Shown in pieces: positions 33,166-34,540 of a DNA stretch of 34,540 nt. The position numbers and the translations under genes were made by a program. The notes beneath the pieces are model-generated. The model did not search any database. It was not told the origin of the DNA and saw nothing but the letters and a program-made list of their open reading frames with translations. Source of the stretch: Pseudaeromonas sp038247115 (GTDB lineage: Bacteria > Pseudomonadota > Gammaproteobacteria > Enterobacterales > Aeromonadaceae); the NCBI GenBank assembly GCA_038247115.1, contig JBBRVG010000044.1, positions 1-34,540 on the forward strand, read 5' to 3'. The first letter of the stretch is position 1. Each line of letters opens with the position of its first letter.

Positions 33166-33762
33166 ATGAGACTTTTAATTTTATACCCAGCCATTTTCAC
33201 ATGCTTTACAAAGTTCGAGCGCAAAGTGAAAAATATAACTGCCAATTTAAAACCGAACATCATGTGCTGCATAAGCGACCCAAATAATTTCATAAGTCAA
33301 TATATTAGCATCCATTGTCCTGATGTAAAAATGGAACAAATAAAGAACTTTAATGAAATCACTCACGCTATTGTTTTTGATGACGGTGAGGAATTCCCAA
33401 GAGAATATGAAGAACTCATTAAAAAACATATTCGAACGAAAAGAATAAAGATAAAAATAACTCGTGTGATTAATATAAAAAAAGAAAAGGAATTCACAAA
33501 AGAAAAATCAACAAACACATATGAATATATAGGACGTGGATCATATTGGGGAAATCCATATTCAATGTTTGAAGATGGTGACAGTCGAGAGGACGTAATT
33601 AGAAAATTTAAATATGACTTCGATTATGAAAAATTCCCAAACAAAGAAAAATCTGAAGTCTACAAACTTGCAGGAAAGAGACTCGGGTGTTTTTGTAAGC
33701 CTGAAGCATGTCATGGTGATGTTTTAGCCGAATATCTTAATGCATGGGATGATGGCGAATAA
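33166..33762 (+). CDS. DUF4326-family protein with extra N-terminal domain
   Basis: A 198-residue cytoplasmic protein of two parts. The C-terminal half (from about residue 120) is a DUF4326 domain: YIGRGSYWGNPYSM, then REDVIRKFKYDF, and LAGKRLGCFCKPEACHGDVL near the end. The first 100 residues are additional: LLILYPAIFTCF at the start and ITHAIVFDDGEEFPREYEELIKKH look like the alternating strands and helices of a small Rossmann-like nucleotide-sensing domain, an inference from pattern only. The start lies 4 bases after the DUF488 stop, without a clear ribosome-binding site, so it probably depends on reinitiation. DUF4326 proteins are frequent in phages and mobile DNA; their activity is unknown. 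Confidence 0.8.
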   Translation: MRLLILYPAIFTCFTKFERKVKNITANLKPNIMCCISDPNNFISQYISIHCPDVKMEQIKNFNEITHAIVFDDGEEFPREYEELIKKHIRTKRIKIKITRVINIKKEKEFTKEKSTNTYEYIGRGSYWGNPYSMFEDGDSREDVIRKFKYDFDYEKFPNKEKSEVYKLAGKRLGCFCKPEACHGDVLAEYLNAWDDGE

Positions 33763-33868
33763 TATGCGATTAACAAAATTTTAATGTCGAATGTGTACTT
33801 TATGAGCGCGACGAACCAGCATCCCCCGTCGTACAGTAATTTACATTTCAGTCCTCAAAGGAGTTATT

Positions 33869-34219
33869 TTGAAAGCAATCATTAAATTGTTTTTCATATT
33901 AACTGTAAATGCATCATTATCTGGTTGTGGTGGCCCGACTCACGAACAAGGGTCCAATTTAGTTGGTGAAGTTGGCGATCTGATATTCATAAATCACGGC
34001 TGCATTAATGAAGCCAAGAAGAATCTTGAGTATTGCGGCGATATTAGCGTTCACTTCTCTGCAGGCTGGAACACCTCGACTATTGTTGTGGATGGTTCTG
34101 TCGACTACGCAGATATCCAAGACGTAATGTCTTTGATAAAAATCGATAAATTAACGGCGAACCTTGAAATTGAATTCAAACAAAAAAATATAACCATAAG
34201 CGTCCGTAAAGATGAGTGA
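33869..34219 (+). CDS. Small putative lipoprotein of unknown function
   Basis: A 116-residue protein starting with TTG, supported by a strong AAAGGAG 5 bases upstream. The N-terminus is a lipoprotein signal, KLFFILTVNASLSGC, with lipidated Cys20, followed by a Gly/Pro linker and a small domain rich in beta strands (IVVDGSVDYADIQDVMSLIKIDKLTANLEIEF). Two further Cys residues (GCINEAKKNLEYC) could form a disulfide. No family is recognised. It is AT-rich like the preceding three genes and separated from them by 106 bases, so it may have its own promoter. Confidence 0.7.
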   Translation: MKAIIKLFFILTVNASLSGCGGPTHEQGSNLVGEVGDLIFINHGCINEAKKNLEYCGDISVHFSAGWNTSTIVVDGSVDYADIQDVMSLIKIDKLTANLEIEFKQKNITISVRKDE

Positions 34220-34356
34220 CATATCCCATTACACCCATCAGCGAAAGTGGTAACCGTTAGGCCGGGGCATTCACCGTGTCCTGTGCCGCTCCGAGCGGAA
34301 GATTGGGTGAAGGTCAGCTGGCCGTGAACTATTGCCCTTGATCGCCAAAGCCCGAG

Positions 34357-34540
34357 GCCGTCTGCCGGGCCGAGTGAAGGGATGCACATAACCGGTGAGC
34401 GGTCAGGATGACCGGGAGAGGGAGCGTCACGCCAGGGATGGCGTGTGGCTCCCGGCCGGTGGAGGCAGCCCGCAGCTCGGGGCCTTCCCGGCAGTCGGCG
34501 AAAACCCGGGCCCGGGATTGCCAAGGGGGAGGCCTTTTCC
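34357..34540 (-). repeat. Right (inverted) copy of the ~185-bp GC-rich repeat, running off the window
   Basis: Reverse complement of 31406-31589, with the palindrome CACGCCA-GGGA-TGGCGTG at 34428-34445 and the same outer edge, GGAAAAGGCCTCCCCCTTGG on the minus strand. It continues beyond base 34540, so its true length is unknown. The 137 bases before it (34220-34356) hold no gene. Confidence 0.85.

Noticed and set aside
34105..34524. Minus-strand open frame of 139 codons at the right edge
   Set aside because: It is antisense to the lipoprotein gene and continues through the repeat; its translation is the same low-complexity product as in the left repeat.
31400..34540. CRISPR array or integron in the accessory segment
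   Set aside because: No regularly spaced direct repeats, no integrase gene and no attC-like sites are visible; the only repeat is one inverted pair.

Overview
The window reads as chromosomal DNA of a gammaproteobacterium, most likely Aeromonas. It is GC-rich for most of its length. Its MglBAC, YdcSTUV/PatD, GuaD, AcrR and Fsr proteins are close to the enterobacterial ones. The tRNA cluster Arg(CCG)-His-Leu(CAG)-Pro(TGG) has the order of the E. coli argX-hisR-leuT-proM operon, and the tripartite pump with its own outer-membrane lipoprotein matches the Aeromonas AheABC layout. The genus is an inference from recalled sequences; no search was run.

Layout. 1-2955: end of the galactose/methyl-galactoside ABC importer operon (mglB end, mglA, mglC). 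3065-4850: a methyl-accepting chemotaxis protein. 4872-11406: an AcrR-type repressor divergent from a complete AcrAB-type RND pump with its outer-membrane factor (aheABC), with a conserved acr-type operator between them. 11483-12000: a minus-strand four-tRNA operon with promoter and terminator. 12136-17116: a second RND operon (TetR regulator, adaptor, MexI-like pump) behind a promoter and an 18-bp perfect palindromic operator. 17172-22778: a polyamine-type ABC importer with gamma-aminobutyraldehyde dehydrogenase (ydcSTUV-patD), preceded by two NtrC-like sites and a sigma54-type promoter, so probably nitrogen-controlled putrescine use. 22779-29078: scavenging enzymes carrying export signals, namely a guanine deaminase with a Sec signal peptide, a PAP2-type acid phosphatase lipoprotein with an autotransporter-like beta-helix tail, and a MINPP-type histidine phosphatase lipoprotein behind a good Pho box. 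29153-31222: an AraC-type regulator divergent from a fosmidomycin-resistance (Fsr) type MFS exporter.

31223-34540: the composition changes abruptly. A GC-rich repeat of about 185 bp (31406-31589) occurs again in inverted orientation at 34357-34540, running off the window. Between the copies is an AT-rich accessory segment carrying a tight three-gene unit, dual-OB domain protein, DUF488 protein and DUF4326 protein, followed by a small lipoprotein. This is the best candidate for an undescribed system here. The DUF488 and DUF4326 proteins end in visibly similar Cys/Cys-His motifs, and the DUF4326 protein has an extra N-terminal domain. Its function is unknown; a nucleic-acid or nucleotide-directed conflict role is only a hypothesis.
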